DNA of 64,000 nucleotides from Acetothermia bacterium UBA3571 (GTDB lineage Bacteria; Bipolaricaulota; Bipolaricaulia; Bipolaricaulales; Bipolaricaulaceae): assembly GCA_002375995.1 (NCBI GenBank), contig DFNI01000041.1, positions 1 to 64,000 of the forward strand. The letters are read 5' to 3'. A model generated the notes under the pieces. That model was not told the DNA's origin and did not search any database. It worked only from the letters and a program-made list of their open reading frames with translations. Shown here piece after piece: positions 25,304 to 35,039 of the stretch (position 1 is the stretch's first letter; each line of letters begins with the position of its first letter). Position numbers and translations under genes: made by a program.

Positions 25304-26298
25304 CAGGCTAGGGCCTCATCTCCTGGGGCCTTGCCCTTGGGTGGGGTCTCTTCTCCGGCGATGGACTCCCGCATCCTGGTGTCGGCCTGGATGTTCTTGA
25401 GCCGGTAGTAGTCCATGATCCCGAGTTGCCCCTTCCTGAACGCCTCAGCGATGGCTTTGGGGATCTCGGCTTCGGCCTCGATCACCGCCGCCCTCCGCTC
25501 CCATACCAGGGCCTTCATCTCCTGCTCCCGGGCGATGGCCATGGCGCGGCGCTCCTCCGCCTTGGCCCGGGCTACCTTGAGGTCAGCCTCCGCCTGGTCC
25601 GCCTGGAGCTGGGCCCCAATGTTTTTCCCTACATCTACGTCGGCGATGTCGATGGAGAGGATCTCGAAGGCCGTTCCCGCGTCCAATCCCTTCTCCAGGA
25701 CACGTTTCGAGATGGCATCGGGGTTCTCCAGCACCTCCTTGTGAGAGTCGGCGGAACCGATGGCCGACACGATCCCCTCGCCCACCCGGGCGATCACCGT
25801 CTCCTCCGTGGCGCCGCCCACCAGCCGCTCCAGGTTCGCCCGCACCGTGACCCGCGCCACGGCGAAGAGCTGGATCCCGTCCTTAGCCACGGCGCCGATC
25901 TTGGGAGTCTCGATCACCCGCGGGTTGACGGACATGGCCACCGCGTCGTACACGTCCCGGCCGGCGAGGTCGATGGCCGCCGCCCGCTTGAAGTCCAGGG
26001 GAATCCCCGCTTTATCCGCGGAGATCAGGGCCCGCACCACCCGCTCCACATTTCCCCCCGCGAGGTAATGGGCCTCGAGATCCGAAACCGCGAGCTTCAG
26101 CCCCGCCTTCCACGCCGCGATCATCGGTCCCACCACCCGGTGAGGGTTCACCTTCCTCAGGCGCATCCCGATGAAGGTCATCGGTCCCACCGGTACTCCG
26201 GCGGCGATGGCCGATATCCAGAGTCCCACGGGGACGAAATAGAAGAACACCCAAACCGCAAGGAGGACGACAACCGCGATAACGATCGTCCCGATCAT
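25303..26298 (-). CDS. floA: Flotillin-like protein FloA
   Basis: A 331-aa SPFH/flotillin-like protein (FloA/YqfA family, usual length). It has an N-terminal membrane helix (residues ~3-25) and a short second hydrophobic stretch, then the SPFH domain ([41 protein letters not shown]) and a long Ala/Glu-rich coiled region ([23 protein letters not shown], in part). FloA scaffolds membrane microdomains. It overlaps the NfeD stop by 4 nt; NfeD proteins are standard flotillin partners. Confidence 0.93.
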   Translation of the reverse strand: MIGTIVIAVVVLLAVWVFFYFVPVGLWISAIAAGVPVGPMTFIGMRLRKVNPHRVVGPMIAAWKAGLKLAVSDLEAHYLAGGNVERVVRALISADKAGIPLDFKRAAAIDLAGRDVYDAVAMSVNPRVIETPKIGAVAKDGIQLFAVARVTVRANLERLVGGATEETVIARVGEGIVSAIGSADSHKEVLENPDAISKRVLEKGLDAGTAFEILSIDIADVDVGKNIGAQLQADQAEADLKVARAKAEERRAMAIAREQEMKALVWERRAAVIEAEAEIPKAIAEAFRKGQLGIMDYYRLKNIQADTRMRESIAGEETPPKGKAPGDEALA

Positions 26299-27632
26299 CC
26301 CGTATCACCTCCCCTCCTCCGCACCACGAACCGGATCCCCTCGGCCCGGGTGATCACGATCTCCGTGCCCTTGGGAATATACCCTTCTTCGCTCACCACA
26401 TCGACGATCCTCCCGGAAAATTCTCCCTTCCCCACCGGACGGAGATCCGTCACCGCCACACCGCGCTTGCCCACCCACTCCTGCCGCGGCTCCTTTCTCA
26501 GGGCTCTGGAGTCGATGGCGCTTTTCAAGAGCACCCCTCCGAAGCGGAGCCTGGTCTTGGGGAGGAAAGTGATGATGAGAACTATGCCCATAAGGGCCGC
26601 TGCCAACCCCACGGAGACCGCGGTGATGGCCCGGCTCACCTGGGCCGGATCGGTGAAGGGACCCACCATGGCGGTGTAGAACCCGGCCCCGATGAGACCG
26701 AGGCCCACGATCCCCACCGCCCCGAAGTCCACGGCGGTGAAGACAAAGATCTCGAGGAGCACAAGGATCAACCCCGCGATGAAAAACCCCAAGGACTCCC
26801 AGCCCGCAAGCCCAACGGAAAAGTGGCTCCAGAAGAAAAGCGAAAGGGCCCCGAGCCCCACGATCCCCGGCACCCCGAAGCCCGGGATGGAAAGCTCCAC
26901 CAGAAGGCCCAGGATCCCCAGGGCGATGAGGATCCCCGAGGCGGTGGGGGAGGTGAGGAGGGCGATGACCCACTCCCAGAACCCGGGGGCGAACTCCTCT
27001 ACCGCGACATCGGCGAGGCCCTCGGCGGCGAGCACCTCTGCGAGGTTCTCCGCGATCCCATCGGAATAGCCCCACGCCGCGGCACTAGAAGGAGTGAGGG
27101 TGAGGAGCTTCCCTTCCTCCACGAGGTCGGGGACTCCGATGTCGGGATCCACCATGGCGGCGGCGACATCCGGGTTCCGGCCGCGGGCCTCGGCGGTGGC
27201 GCGGAAGATCTCCCGCACCGCCGAGACCACCTTCTCCGGGGCCGCCTCCATTCGGCCTTCGGAGAAGTAGACGGGAGTGGCCGCGCCCATGGCCCCACCG
27301 GGGGCGAAGTAGATGCGCTCACACGAGATAGCGATGAGGGCTCCGGCGGAAAGGGCATTCCGGTTCACGAAAGCTACCGTCCGTACCGAGGTGTCCAAGA
27401 GGAGGTCCCGGCACCGCAGCGCCGCGTCCAGGTAACCCCCGGGGGTGGAAAGGGAAACGACCAAGGCCGCAGCCCCCATCTCCTCCGCCCGCTCGATCGC
27501 CCCCTGAAGCAGGAGCACCGTGCCCCGATTTATCTCCCCGTCTACGCGCACGAGGACGACCGTCTCGGCCCCGATGGCGATCCCTGCCCCCAGGAGCAGA
27601 AAAACCATCACGATTAGCGTTGTCCTCGACAT
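26295..27632 (-). CDS. NfeD membrane serine protease, full-length form
   Basis: A 445-aa protein with a signal/anchor (residues ~5-22), a ClpP-class serine protease domain, four or more membrane helices (~225-350) and a C-terminal OB-fold NfeD domain ([18 protein letters not shown]...). The catalytic pair of this family fits Ser95 (in [10 protein letters not shown]) and Lys134 (APEKVVSAV). The start ATG 27632 gives a proper signal segment; upstream in-frame ATGs would add a long non-hydrophobic extension. It precedes floA with an ATGA overlap. Confidence 0.92.
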   Translation of the reverse strand: MSRTTLIVMVFLLLGAGIAIGAETVVLVRVDGEINRGTVLLLQGAIERAEEMGAAALVVSLSTPGGYLDAALRCRDLLLDTSVRTVAFVNRNALSAGALIAISCERIYFAPGGAMGAATPVYFSEGRMEAAPEKVVSAVREIFRATAEARGRNPDVAAAMVDPDIGVPDLVEEGKLLTLTPSSAAAWGYSDGIAENLAEVLAAEGLADVAVEEFAPGFWEWVIALLTSPTASGILIALGILGLLVELSIPGFGVPGIVGLGALSLFFWSHFSVGLAGWESLGFFIAGLILVLLEIFVFTAVDFGAVGIVGLGLIGAGFYTAMVGPFTDPAQVSRAITAVSVGLAAALMGIVLIITFLPKTRLRFGGVLLKSAIDSRALRKEPRQEWVGKRGVAVTDLRPVGKGEFSGRIVDVVSEEGYIPKGTEIVITRAEGIRFVVRRRGGDTG

Positions 27633-27700
27633 AGTCCCGTAAAACCACTTTAGCCCAAACGGAAGGTTTCGAAAAGGGCACCCGCGACGGTCGCCCGGGA

Positions 27701-28444
27701 TCAAGGGGCCAGGACTCGGATTTCTCGGAGATCGTCGATTACATGATCCGCGCCTTGAAGGTCTTCGCCCCGGCCCTTCCCCGTCAAAACGCCTATGACC
27801 GGGGAACAGCCGGCGGCTTTGCCGGCCTCCACGTCCTCCCTAGAGTCTCCCACCACCGCCATCCCGGAGGGCGGAAGGGCCAGGATCTTACAGGCGTAAA
27901 GGATCCCCTCGGGATCCGGCTTTCGTGCCGCGAAACGGTCCGCCCCCACCACGAGGTCCACGTATTCCAAGAGCCCGGCGTAGAGGAGATGCCTCCGGGC
28001 AGGTGCCGTGGAGTCGTGGGTCACCACCGCGACGATCCCCCCGGCGTCCTTTAACCGGGAGAGGAGCTCCCGCGCGCCCGGAGCAGGGCGAAGGTGTTTT
28101 TCCCAGGGGAACCCCTTGTCCACCTCCGCGAAGGTCTCTCGTACCGCATGAAGCGCCTCACCTTCGGGGATACCCAGGACAGTAGAGAGGAAAGAGGCAC
28201 TCAAGCGCTCGGTCTCTTCCCGGGGGCGATGGATGGCGGGAGTGGTACGGCCGGTGGCCGGATCCACGCCCAGGATCAAAGAAAGCTCTCGCGCGGCACC
28301 CCCATCGAGGCCGAAGCGTTTTCTCAAGGCCCCAGCCCGCTCCACCATCAGGGGTCCCCAATGGGAGAAATCGATCAGAGTCCCGTCTTTATCGAAAATA
28401 ACCCCTTCTATCTGATACTTTCGAGCTTCGACCCCTATCACCAT
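27701..28444 (-). CDS. HAD-superfamily phosphatase
   Basis: A 247-aa haloacid dehalogenase-type hydrolase. Motif I DKDGT is at residues 18-22, motif II is the VVTHDS segment near 138, and motifs III/IV are the KPDPEGILYACK and VVGDSREDVEAG segments. An alpha-helical cap lies between motifs I and II, as in phosphoglycolate phosphatase-like enzymes. The substrate is not determined. The gene lies 16 nt downstream of the metallo-hydrolase gene and 68 nt upstream of nfeD on the same strand. Confidence 0.85.
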   Translation of the reverse strand: MVIGVEARKYQIEGVIFDKDGTLIDFSHWGPLMVERAGALRKRFGLDGGAARELSLILGVDPATGRTTPAIHRPREETERLSASFLSTVLGIPEGEALHAVRETFAEVDKGFPWEKHLRPAPGARELLSRLKDAGGIVAVVTHDSTAPARRHLLYAGLLEYVDLVVGADRFAARKPDPEGILYACKILALPPSGMAVVGDSREDVEAGKAAGCSPVIGVLTGKGRGEDLQGADHVIDDLREIRVLAP

Positions 28445-28460
28445 CAGGCCCTCCTCCGAG

Positions 28461-29573
28461 CTATAGCTCCAGGAGATTCACGGAGAGACCCCGGGAGGGA
28501 AGGTCTGGATCCAGCTCCCTTGCACGAGCCCGCTCTACTATCTCCCCAAGCTCGCCATTCGCTTTCCAGGCGGAAAGGCGATCGGTGAGCGGGGGAAGCC
28601 CTAGGGCTTCGGCTCCGGTGATGGCTCCTGAGGAAAAAGCCTCCCGGCAAGCTTCCCGGAATCTGGGCTCCCGCGTTAGGTGGTGGTCGAGGATTGTGAT
28701 CCTGGCCCCCGCCCCGCGTACAGCCCCAACACAGTTCCGGATCGCCCGCTCCAAGGTCGCAGCCGCCTGAAGCGGGCCGCGAAGGTACGTGGCGGGCCCG
28801 TCCAAAACCAAAACGTCGGGGGCTTCGGCGGCAATCCAGTCGGCATAGTCCTCGATGATCGGACCTTGAAGATCAGAGGAATACAGGAACTTTTTTCCTC
28901 CGTGCTCCACGATTATCGCCAAGACCCAGCCTGGGCTCGCGTACTCCACTCCGTGGAACAGCGGTTCCGTGAACCGCACCGTGGTTTTTCCAATCTCAAA
29001 AACCTTCCCATCGGCATAGACAACCTGGGCCCCGAAAGGCTCCGGTGATACCCACGGGCCCCGCTCCCACATTCGCACAAGCCCCAGGAAGCGTTTCCTC
29101 CACTTACGCCTGAGCTCTTCAGAGGCCCCCTCCTTCCGGGCGCGGGGGAGCTCCTCCAAGGGATCGGGGTACTCCCCTTTTTCAGGGGAGACTTCCTCCA
29201 CCTCGATTCCCCGTTCCGAAGCGAGGACCGAGAGGAAATACCTGGACCTTTCCCACTGGGAGCGGTTGATCCAACGATTGGGGTCTTTGATCCAGAGCGT
29301 CTTTTCCCTGAAGAGTTCCGGGACATCGGGGCGGTGATGGTCGTAGTGATAGTGAGTGATGGCGATATGGGTGGCCCGAGCCGCAGCCGCGACCAGGGCT
29401 GCGGTGGCAAGCTCTAGGTAGTAGAGCTTGATCTCAGTGGGCGCGGGGTAGCGGGGCTGCATGATGGCAGCTCCCGGGTCGATGAGGAGCCGGATGTCCG
29501 GAGTCTCCACCAGCACACACATCGATTTCGCTCCCAAAGAATCGAACCAAATCGGACGAATTTCCATCTCCAT
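28461..29573 (-). CDS. UPF0282-like metallo-beta-lactamase-fold hydrolase
   Basis: A 370-aa protein. The N-terminal IRPIWFDSLGAKSM followed by LLIDPGAAI matches UPF0282, a mainly archaeal metallo-hydrolase family. The metal motif HYHYDHH is at residues 74-80, with further candidate ligands FHGVEY, SSDLQGP and DHHLTREP. The start is uncertain: ATG 29573 places the family N-terminus correctly, while ATG 29606 would add 11 residues. The reaction is unknown. It lies between a radical SAM gene and a HAD phosphatase on the same strand. Confidence 0.8.
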   Translation of the reverse strand: MEMEIRPIWFDSLGAKSMCVLVETPDIRLLIDPGAAIMQPRYPAPTEIKLYYLELATAALVAAAARATHIAITHYHYDHHRPDVPELFREKTLWIKDPNRWINRSQWERSRYFLSVLASERGIEVEEVSPEKGEYPDPLEELPRARKEGASEELRRKWRKRFLGLVRMWERGPWVSPEPFGAQVVYADGKVFEIGKTTVRFTEPLFHGVEYASPGWVLAIIVEHGGKKFLYSSDLQGPIIEDYADWIAAEAPDVLVLDGPATYLRGPLQAAATLERAIRNCVGAVRGAGARITILDHHLTREPRFREACREAFSSGAITGAEALGLPPLTDRLSAWKANGELGEIVERARARELDPDLPSRGLSVNLLEL

Positions 29574-29627
29574 CAGAGATTCTACCCCACGAAGCTCCTT
29601 TTCCATTGAGCCATCGGGGGCACGCCC

Positions 29628-30653
29628 CTAATCCTCCAAGTGCTCATAGAAAGAAGGGGGAGCCAGTTCTCGAAACTCGCCGTGGCGGGCAAGATGCCGG
29701 CGGATGTCGATGCATAGATGGCATTTGGACACGTACCCGTCTGCCCGCTCCCGATATCCATATTCCACCCCTAGCTGGTAAAGCTCCTCCAGATCCAAAA
29801 GCAGAGCTTTAAGTATCGGATATCCATCGAGACTTATCCCTTTGCAAACCTCATCCAGGTGGCGTGCATCCCCCAGGGAAAGTCCGGCACAAAAGCCGGG
29901 GATGAAGTTGCAGTAGTTGTCCACGTGCACATGCCAGTCGCGGATGAGTTCCTGGCGACAGGAAAGGCCGAAAAAGCGCCGCGCCGGATATTTCGGGAAA
30001 AGATACGCGAGTTTATATACCGCCCGACCGCTCAGGAGAAGTTCGGCATAGGCGAGGCCAACGCCCCGCTTCAGGTATTCTTCCAGAGGGAGGGTTCCCT
30101 TTATCCCTAGCCTGACGAACTCCTCGTAGAAGATCCCTTGGTAGACGATGACGTTCCGGGACCCGAAGACGTCCAGGGCTATCCTCACCGCCCGGCGGGT
30201 GCGTTCGAAGGGGACGTGCTCGAGGAGGAAGGGGTTGACGCTTATGAGGACCCCCCGGAGGCCGGCGGACTTGAGTGCCCGGAGTCGATCCCGGGTAAGG
30301 CGGTCGTTCACGCACCAGGAAGCGTTCGTTTCCACGAATATCCCGGGGATCCGAAGCTCGGCGGCGATTCCCACGAGACCGAGGAGAAGCTCGAAGTTGA
30401 GGAAAGGTTCCCCGCCGGTGAAGTGAAGGCCTGAGTTCACCCCCACTGGGGCATCGGGCGGGTAGCGGCCCCGCATGGAGGAAGCGACGCTTTGGAGGAC
30501 CCGTTCCGCGTCTTCGCGGGAGATCCAGTCCGCCGGCCAACGCGGAGAGCACGCATAGAGGCAGTGGCGACACGCCCCGCTACACCGGTACGTAAGGAAG
30601 AGCCCTTCTGAGAAGGGCTTTGGCACCACTGTCTTTTGCATTTCCGTTTCCAT
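29628..30653 (-). CDS. Radical SAM protein with extra cysteine clusters
   Basis: A 341-aa radical SAM enzyme. The [4Fe-4S] motif is C24-X3-C28-X2-C31, the SAM-binding TGGEP is at 79-83 and ETNAS lies near 110. Additional cysteines occur just after the first cluster (C35), in the SCRQELIRDWH / NYCNFIPGFCAG stretch and in a C-terminal CHLC motif, consistent with an auxiliary iron-sulfur (twitch/SPASM-like) domain. I cannot name the substrate; no small precursor peptide or obvious target is next to it. It is the first gene of the minus-strand run that leads to the hydrolase and FloA genes. Confidence 0.82.
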   Translation of the reverse strand: METEMQKTVVPKPFSEGLFLTYRCSGACRHCLYACSPRWPADWISREDAERVLQSVASSMRGRYPPDAPVGVNSGLHFTGGEPFLNFELLLGLVGIAAELRIPGIFVETNASWCVNDRLTRDRLRALKSAGLRGVLISVNPFLLEHVPFERTRRAVRIALDVFGSRNVIVYQGIFYEEFVRLGIKGTLPLEEYLKRGVGLAYAELLLSGRAVYKLAYLFPKYPARRFFGLSCRQELIRDWHVHVDNYCNFIPGFCAGLSLGDARHLDEVCKGISLDGYPILKALLLDLEELYQLGVEYGYRERADGYVSKCHLCIDIRRHLARHGEFRELAPPSFYEHLED

Positions 30654-30719
30654 CCCGCACTCTCACCCCACGGTTCGGTTTGAATCATGATATTATGGGC
30701 CCTGACGTTTCCGCTACCC

Positions 30720-30768
30720 TTGTCAGGATCCCGTTCGCTGGGCATAATGATTTTGTAAACGTTTGGAA
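30720..30768 (+). promoter_or_regulatory. Promoter plus LacI-type operator, site 1
   Basis: TTGTCA (30720-30725) and CATAAT (30743-30748) are separated by 17 nt. The palindromic TTGTAAACGTTTGGAA (30753-30768) starts 5 nt after the -10 box and would cover the transcription start, a repressing position. The same arrangement recurs at 35040-35088 and 40762-40811. It drives the downstream importer operon. Confidence 0.78.
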
Positions 30769-30844
30769 AGGGAGGAGGTGAGACAGACAAAAGAAAAAAA
30801 ACCCTTTTTCTCAAAAGTCCAATAAGTGAAAAAAGGAGGGAGGT

Positions 30845-32005
30845 ATGTGGCGCAAACTGATAGTTTTGGGTATGGCTATTCTTCTCCTCGGCGCTGTTCT
30901 TCACGCAAGGGTCACGCTTCTTTATATGACCGCTGGCGATATCAACATGTTGGCGTTGGCCCAAAACGTCATCGGCCCGATGTTCTCCGAACGCTACCCT
31001 GATGTAGACCTCCGTACTATCCACACTGGCCCCGGCGACGCCGGCTCTCGGTTGATCTTCGAGAAGCTCCGCGCAGAGAAGGCCGCTGGCAAGGAGACGT
31101 GGGACGTGGACGTGGCCATGGTACATCAGATCTTCCTCAGCTGGGTGAAGGACGAATACGGAGACCTTAGCGAACTCTTGCTTCCGTACGCCAAAGATCT
31201 CGAAACCTGGAAGTACGTGACCTCGCCTCACGCCAAGTACGCACTGGGGGTCCCGGTGGAAGGGTTTGTAATGCCCATGTTCCACAGCCAGACCGCCATC
31301 GCTTACAACCCGAAGTACGTGCCTGAACCGCCGCGGAGCTTCGAGGAACTGGTGGAATGGGTCAAGGCCCACCCGGGCAAGTTCGGGTACAACGGGATCA
31401 AGGGCGGGATGTCCGGCGTTTCCTTTGTAAACGCCTGGGTCTATTGGAAGACTGGAAAGTATGAGAAATACGCCATCACCGGGCCCTTCGAGGAGGAAGA
31501 GGTCGCCAGCTGGGAGCCCGTATTCAAGGAATTGAAGGAATTCAACAAGTACGTCACCATCACCGCCGGCAACGTGGGGACCCTGGACGCCCTGAACCGG
31601 GGCGAGATCTGGATGGGGCCGGTATGGGTGGACATGTTCTACACCTTCATGCTCACCGGAAAGATGGACCCCAACATGCGCCTTGTGCTCCCTGCCCCCG
31701 GGATGCCCGGCCAGCCCATGTATTTCGTCATTCCCGCCAAGGCGAGGAACGTGGAGTGGGCGAAGAAATTCGTGGAGTTCGTGACCAGCCCTGAGATCCA
31801 AGGCAAGGTCATCGTTGAGATGTACAACTGGTATCCTGGCATCGACGGCACATACGTCAAGGATTACGTCAGTCCCGAGGCTTATGATAGGTTGTACCGC
31901 GACATCACCCCGGAGGAGCTCCAGGAGAAGGGCCTAGCGTTCCCGCTTTCCCCGTACTTCAAGGCAGTATTGGAGTCCTATGAGAAGTGGGTCATCGGCG
32001 GCTGA
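30845..32005 (+). CDS. ABC solute-binding protein, operator-site-1 operon
   Basis: A 386-aa periplasmic binding protein with a ~20-residue signal peptide. The body pattern (IFEKLRAEKAAGKETWDVDVAMVHQ; YNPKYVPEPPRSFEELVEWVK, in parts; FVIPAKARNVEWAKKFVEFVTSPEIQ) resembles the spermidine/iron/sugar-phosphate class of family 1 binders more than the maltose class. A strong AGGAGGGAGG ribosome binding site precedes ATG 30845. The ligand is unknown; shared regulation with the inositol genes suggests a cyclitol or related sugar. Confidence 0.87.
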   Translation: MWRKLIVLGMAILLLGAVLHARVTLLYMTAGDINMLALAQNVIGPMFSERYPDVDLRTIHTGPGDAGSRLIFEKLRAEKAAGKETWDVDVAMVHQIFLSWVKDEYGDLSELLLPYAKDLETWKYVTSPHAKYALGVPVEGFVMPMFHSQTAIAYNPKYVPEPPRSFEELVEWVKAHPGKFGYNGIKGGMSGVSFVNAWVYWKTGKYEKYAITGPFEEEEVASWEPVFKELKEFNKYVTITAGNVGTLDALNRGEIWMGPVWVDMFYTFMLTGKMDPNMRLVLPAPGMPGQPMYFVIPAKARNVEWAKKFVEFVTSPEIQGKVIVEMYNWYPGIDGTYVKDYVSPEAYDRLYRDITPEELQEKGLAFPLSPYFKAVLESYEKWVIGG

Positions 32006-32855
32006 GGTGAAGGGACTGAGGGGAGGAACCGGGGGGTTCCTCCCCTTGTTTCTTTTATTGCCGGCGGTTGCCTTTATCCTCGTGATGTATGTTTACCCCT
32101 TTGCCCTATCTATCATCCGCAGTTTCACGGACGAAGCCGGAAGCCTTTCGTTGGTGAACTACCATAAAGCGGTATCCCTGTATGGACGCGATATCCTCTT
32201 TTCCATCCAGGTTGCGGTATTGGGGACTCTTATCTCCACCGGACTGAGCCTCGCCCTCGCGGCTTATATACGTTTGAGCGACTCCCGAGTAGCGCGGCTC
32301 GTCAATTCCATGAGCCGTTTGGGCATCTTCCTTCCGTACGTGGTGGTGGCTCAGATGATGCGCAGCTTCTTGGCGCCCCACGGGCTCCTCAATGTCCTTT
32401 TGGCAAACATGGGCCTTGTGGACATCGATACCCCGTTACAGCTATTTAACATCAGGGGCCTCACTTTCGGCTTCCTCTGGAAAGAGACGCCGTTCATCAC
32501 GTTCATCGTCCTGAGCGGCTTGCAAGTAATCGACGACACCTACATCGAGGCCGCCCGGAGCGTGGGGGCGAGGACCCGCCACGTGATCCTGCGAATACTC
32601 CTTCCGATGATAAAACCCACCATCGCCATCGCCGTGGTCCTCACGTTCTGCACCATTGTGAGCACCTTCACGCTTCCTTACATGATCGTGGCCGGCAATC
32701 CTACCACGGTGACCGTAGACATCGCCCATAGGGTCACGTATTTCGGGGACTACCGTGTGGCGAGCGCCCTCGGGGTCTTCCTGTACCTCATCGTGGGGGC
32801 GATGGCGATCTACTATTTGCGACGCACGGTGCGGGAGGAGGTCTATGGGTACTAA
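31980..32855 (+). CDS. ABC permease 1, operator-site-1 operon
   Basis: A 291-aa permease with six hydrophobic helices and the EAA loop EAARSVGARTRHV (residues ~192-204). The assigned start overlaps the binding-protein gene by 26 nt. As in the trehalose-type operon, the N-terminal extension before helix 1 is basic and glycine-rich and contains a strong hairpin (32019-32046) in the mRNA. The stop overlaps the next permease start. Confidence 0.88.
   Translation: MRSGSSAAEVKGLRGGTGGFLPLFLLLPAVAFILVMYVYPFALSIIRSFTDEAGSLSLVNYHKAVSLYGRDILFSIQVAVLGTLISTGLSLALAAYIRLSDSRVARLVNSMSRLGIFLPYVVVAQMMRSFLAPHGLLNVLLANMGLVDIDTPLQLFNIRGLTFGFLWKETPFITFIVLSGLQVIDDTYIEAARSVGARTRHVILRILLPMIKPTIAIAVVLTFCTIVSTFTLPYMIVAGNPTTVTVDIAHRVTYFGDYRVASALGVFLYLIVGAMAIYYLRRTVREEVYGY
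32019..32056 (+). terminator. Hairpin after binding-protein gene (attenuator candidate)
   Basis: A perfect 12-bp stem AGGGGAGGAACC / GGTTCCTCCCCT (32019-32030 with 32035-32046) and GGGG loop, followed by a T-rich tract (TGTTTCTTTT). It begins 14 nt after the binding-protein stop and lies within the first codons of the permease. Confidence 0.65.
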
Positions 32856-33672
32856 ATGGCGGCGGGCGTTGTTGGAAGGGTTGCTGTTGTGTCTCGTGTT
32901 CTTCGTGATCTTCGGTCCCATCTCTAGCTTGCTTATCTGGTCCATCGCCATCCGATGGTATTGGCCCCATGTCCTCCCGCAGGAGATTGGTCTCGCTTAC
33001 TGGAAACAGGCCTTGGGGTTGCAACGAGACTGGGCCATCGCGGCCGTCAGCATCTGGGGCGCGTTCGGAACCAGCATGCTGGTGGCGCTGGTCTCAACCG
33101 CCCTGGTAATGACGATGGCCATCCCAGCGGGATATGCGTTGGCCCGGTTCCGGGTCCCGTTGAAGGCCCTGATTCTCCTGCTTTTCCTCATGCCCAAGGC
33201 CTTTCCCCAACAGCCGATCTTCGTCAATCTCCTCCCCACCTTTACCCGATGGGGGCTGGCGGGGACCGTGCAGGGCGTGATCCTCATTCACATCCTCGTG
33301 TGTTTGATCTTTGGGGTATGGATTACCACCTCCGCTTTCAAAGCGATACCCCAGGAGCTGGAAGAAGCCGCCCGCAGCGTGGGGGCGACCCGTTGGCGCA
33401 CCTTTTGGAAGGTCCTTCTTCCCTTGGCAGCGCCGGGGCTTCTAGTAAGCACCGTGTTCGTGTTTATCACCTCTTTGACGGAATTCACAGGCACTTTCTT
33501 CATCGGCCTCCCGTTCGTGACCACCCTTCCCATGCTGCTTTACTCCTCGAGTGGTTACAACATGCAGTTCGCCTCGGTGATCGCCATAGTCCTCCTTATT
33601 CCGAGCCTCCTTTTTATGGTCCTCATTCAGAGGGTATTCCGCCCCGAGTACATGGGGGGAATTGCCGGATGA
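32845..33672 (+). CDS. ABC permease 2, operator-site-1 operon
   Basis: A 275-aa permease starting at ATG 32845, overlapping the preceding gene by 11 nt. It has six helices and the EAA loop LEEAARSVGATRWRTF near residues 173-188. It forms the transport channel with permease 1. The ATPase gene follows 19 nt after its stop. Confidence 0.9.
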   Translation: MGTKWRRALLEGLLLCLVFFVIFGPISSLLIWSIAIRWYWPHVLPQEIGLAYWKQALGLQRDWAIAAVSIWGAFGTSMLVALVSTALVMTMAIPAGYALARFRVPLKALILLLFLMPKAFPQQPIFVNLLPTFTRWGLAGTVQGVILIHILVCLIFGVWITTSAFKAIPQELEEAARSVGATRWRTFWKVLLPLAAPGLLVSTVFVFITSLTEFTGTFFIGLPFVTTLPMLLYSSSGYNMQFASVIAIVLLIPSLLFMVLIQRVFRPEYMGGIAG

Positions 33673-33691
33673 ACCGTCAAAGGGAGGGAAT

Positions 33692-34753
33692 ATGCCCGAA
33701 GTGAAACTGGATGGCGTTACCAAACGTTACGGGAAGGTGACCGCGGTGGATCGCCTCGATCTAGTCGTGCGCGATGGAGAGATACTTACACTGCTTGGCC
33801 CATCTGGATGCGGGAAAACCACCACCCTGCGATGTATCGCTGGCTTCGTCGTCCCGGACGAGGGGCGCATCTTCTTGGGAGAGGAGGAGGTAACCCGGCT
33901 TCCTCCGGAGAAGCGCGACATCGGCTTCGTGTTCCAGAATTACGCCCTTTGGCCGCACATGACCGTGTTCCAGAACCTGGCGTTCGGCCTCCAGCTCCGG
34001 CGCACCCCCAAGGAAGAGATCGGGAAAAGGGTACGAGAAGTGCTCTCCCTCGTGAGGCTCTCGGGGATGGAGGATCGCTACCCCCGTCAGCTTTCCGGAG
34101 GACAGCAACAACGGGTGGCGCTAGCCAGGGCATTGGTGCTCCGACCACGGGTACTGCTCCTGGATGAACCCCTTTCCAACCTGGACGCCAAGCTCCGCGA
34201 AGAAATGAGGTTCGAAATCCGCGAACTTCAGCGGCAACTCGGGATAACGGCAATCTACGTCACCCATGACCAAGCTGAGGCGTTGGTGCTATCCGACCGT
34301 ATTGCGGTCCTGAACGAAGGCCGCTTGGTTCAACTTGGGACCCCTGAGGAAATTTACCAGCGCCCGGCGAACCGATTTGTCGCGGGGTTCATCGGGTTGA
34401 GCAGTTTCGTCGAAGCCCGGGTGGCTTCGGTGGAAGCCGACGGGGCGACCCTGGAAACGGAAGACGGCGTGAGATTTAGGGTCCCCAAAGGTAGTTTAGC
34501 GGAAGGGCAAACGATCGTTTTGGCGATAAGGCCGGAACACGTGGAGATATTGGCCGCGCCTTCCGAGGAGCTTGAGAACGTGTTTCAAGCCGAGGTTTTG
34601 AGAGCCGCATATTTGGGGAACTCCATCGACTGTCGTCTGCGATTGGGCAAGTGGGAGCTACGCACACAGCTTCCTCCGGGAAAGATCCCCTCCCCCGGCG
34701 AAAAGCTCTGGATACGTCTTCCCCCCGAAAAGTTGATCTTGGTCGAAGCGTAA
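33692..34753 (+). CDS. ABC transporter ATPase (MalK/UgpC/PotA type)
   Basis: A 353-aa ATPase. Walker A is GPSGCGKTT (~residues 35-43), the Q-loop lies in VFQNYALWPHMTV, the ABC signature is LSGGQQQRVALARAL, Walker B is VLLLDEPLSNLD and the switch histidine is in YVTHDQAEA. The last ~115 residues form a TOBE/MalK-type regulatory domain. ATG 33692, with AAAGGGAGGG upstream, is preferred over an in-frame TTG at 33662. It is the only ATPase among three sugar-type importers in this window, so it may energise more than one. Confidence 0.94.
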   Translation: MPEVKLDGVTKRYGKVTAVDRLDLVVRDGEILTLLGPSGCGKTTTLRCIAGFVVPDEGRIFLGEEEVTRLPPEKRDIGFVFQNYALWPHMTVFQNLAFGLQLRRTPKEEIGKRVREVLSLVRLSGMEDRYPRQLSGGQQQRVALARALVLRPRVLLLDEPLSNLDAKLREEMRFEIRELQRQLGITAIYVTHDQAEALVLSDRIAVLNEGRLVQLGTPEEIYQRPANRFVAGFIGLSSFVEARVASVEADGATLETEDGVRFRVPKGSLAEGQTIVLAIRPEHVEILAAPSEELENVFQAEVLRAAYLGNSIDCRLRLGKWELRTQLPPGKIPSPGEKLWIRLPPEKLILVEA

Positions 34754-35039
34754 GCAAAAACAGATGCCATAAAGGACTTAAGCCCTTTTGTGGAGACGCG
34801 GGTTATTTTCCGTGTGCGCTTGTGCCACGATGGTACACCCAGAAGGCAGCAGCCTCCCTGCAGGTCATTTCCTCATATTCCTGAAGATATCTTGCCATCA
34901 GCCATTGAAACATGCGCATTCGACAATCTTGCCCGAATTCGTGGCTGTGCCCTTAAGGGCTGTTATGTTGAATCGGCCTCACAAGTGTTCCGCCTTTCGC
35001 TCCTTTTCGCGTGAACCAAAGCACGAGTTAGGTTGGGGA
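34754..35039. other. Intergenic region upstream of the degT promoter
   Basis: No gene is supported. The stretch is less GC-rich than its surroundings and contains short hairpins, including the 12-bp palindrome GCCCTTAAGGGC at 34949-34960. Reading frames crossing it have no motifs. The promoter of the next unit begins at 35040. Confidence 0.5.

Noticed and set aside
30779..30826. 15-codon GTG leader frame in the site-1 operon leader
   Set aside because: The Shine-Dalgarno-like GGAGG is too close to the GTG and the peptide (MRQTKEKKPFF...) has no regulatory pattern.
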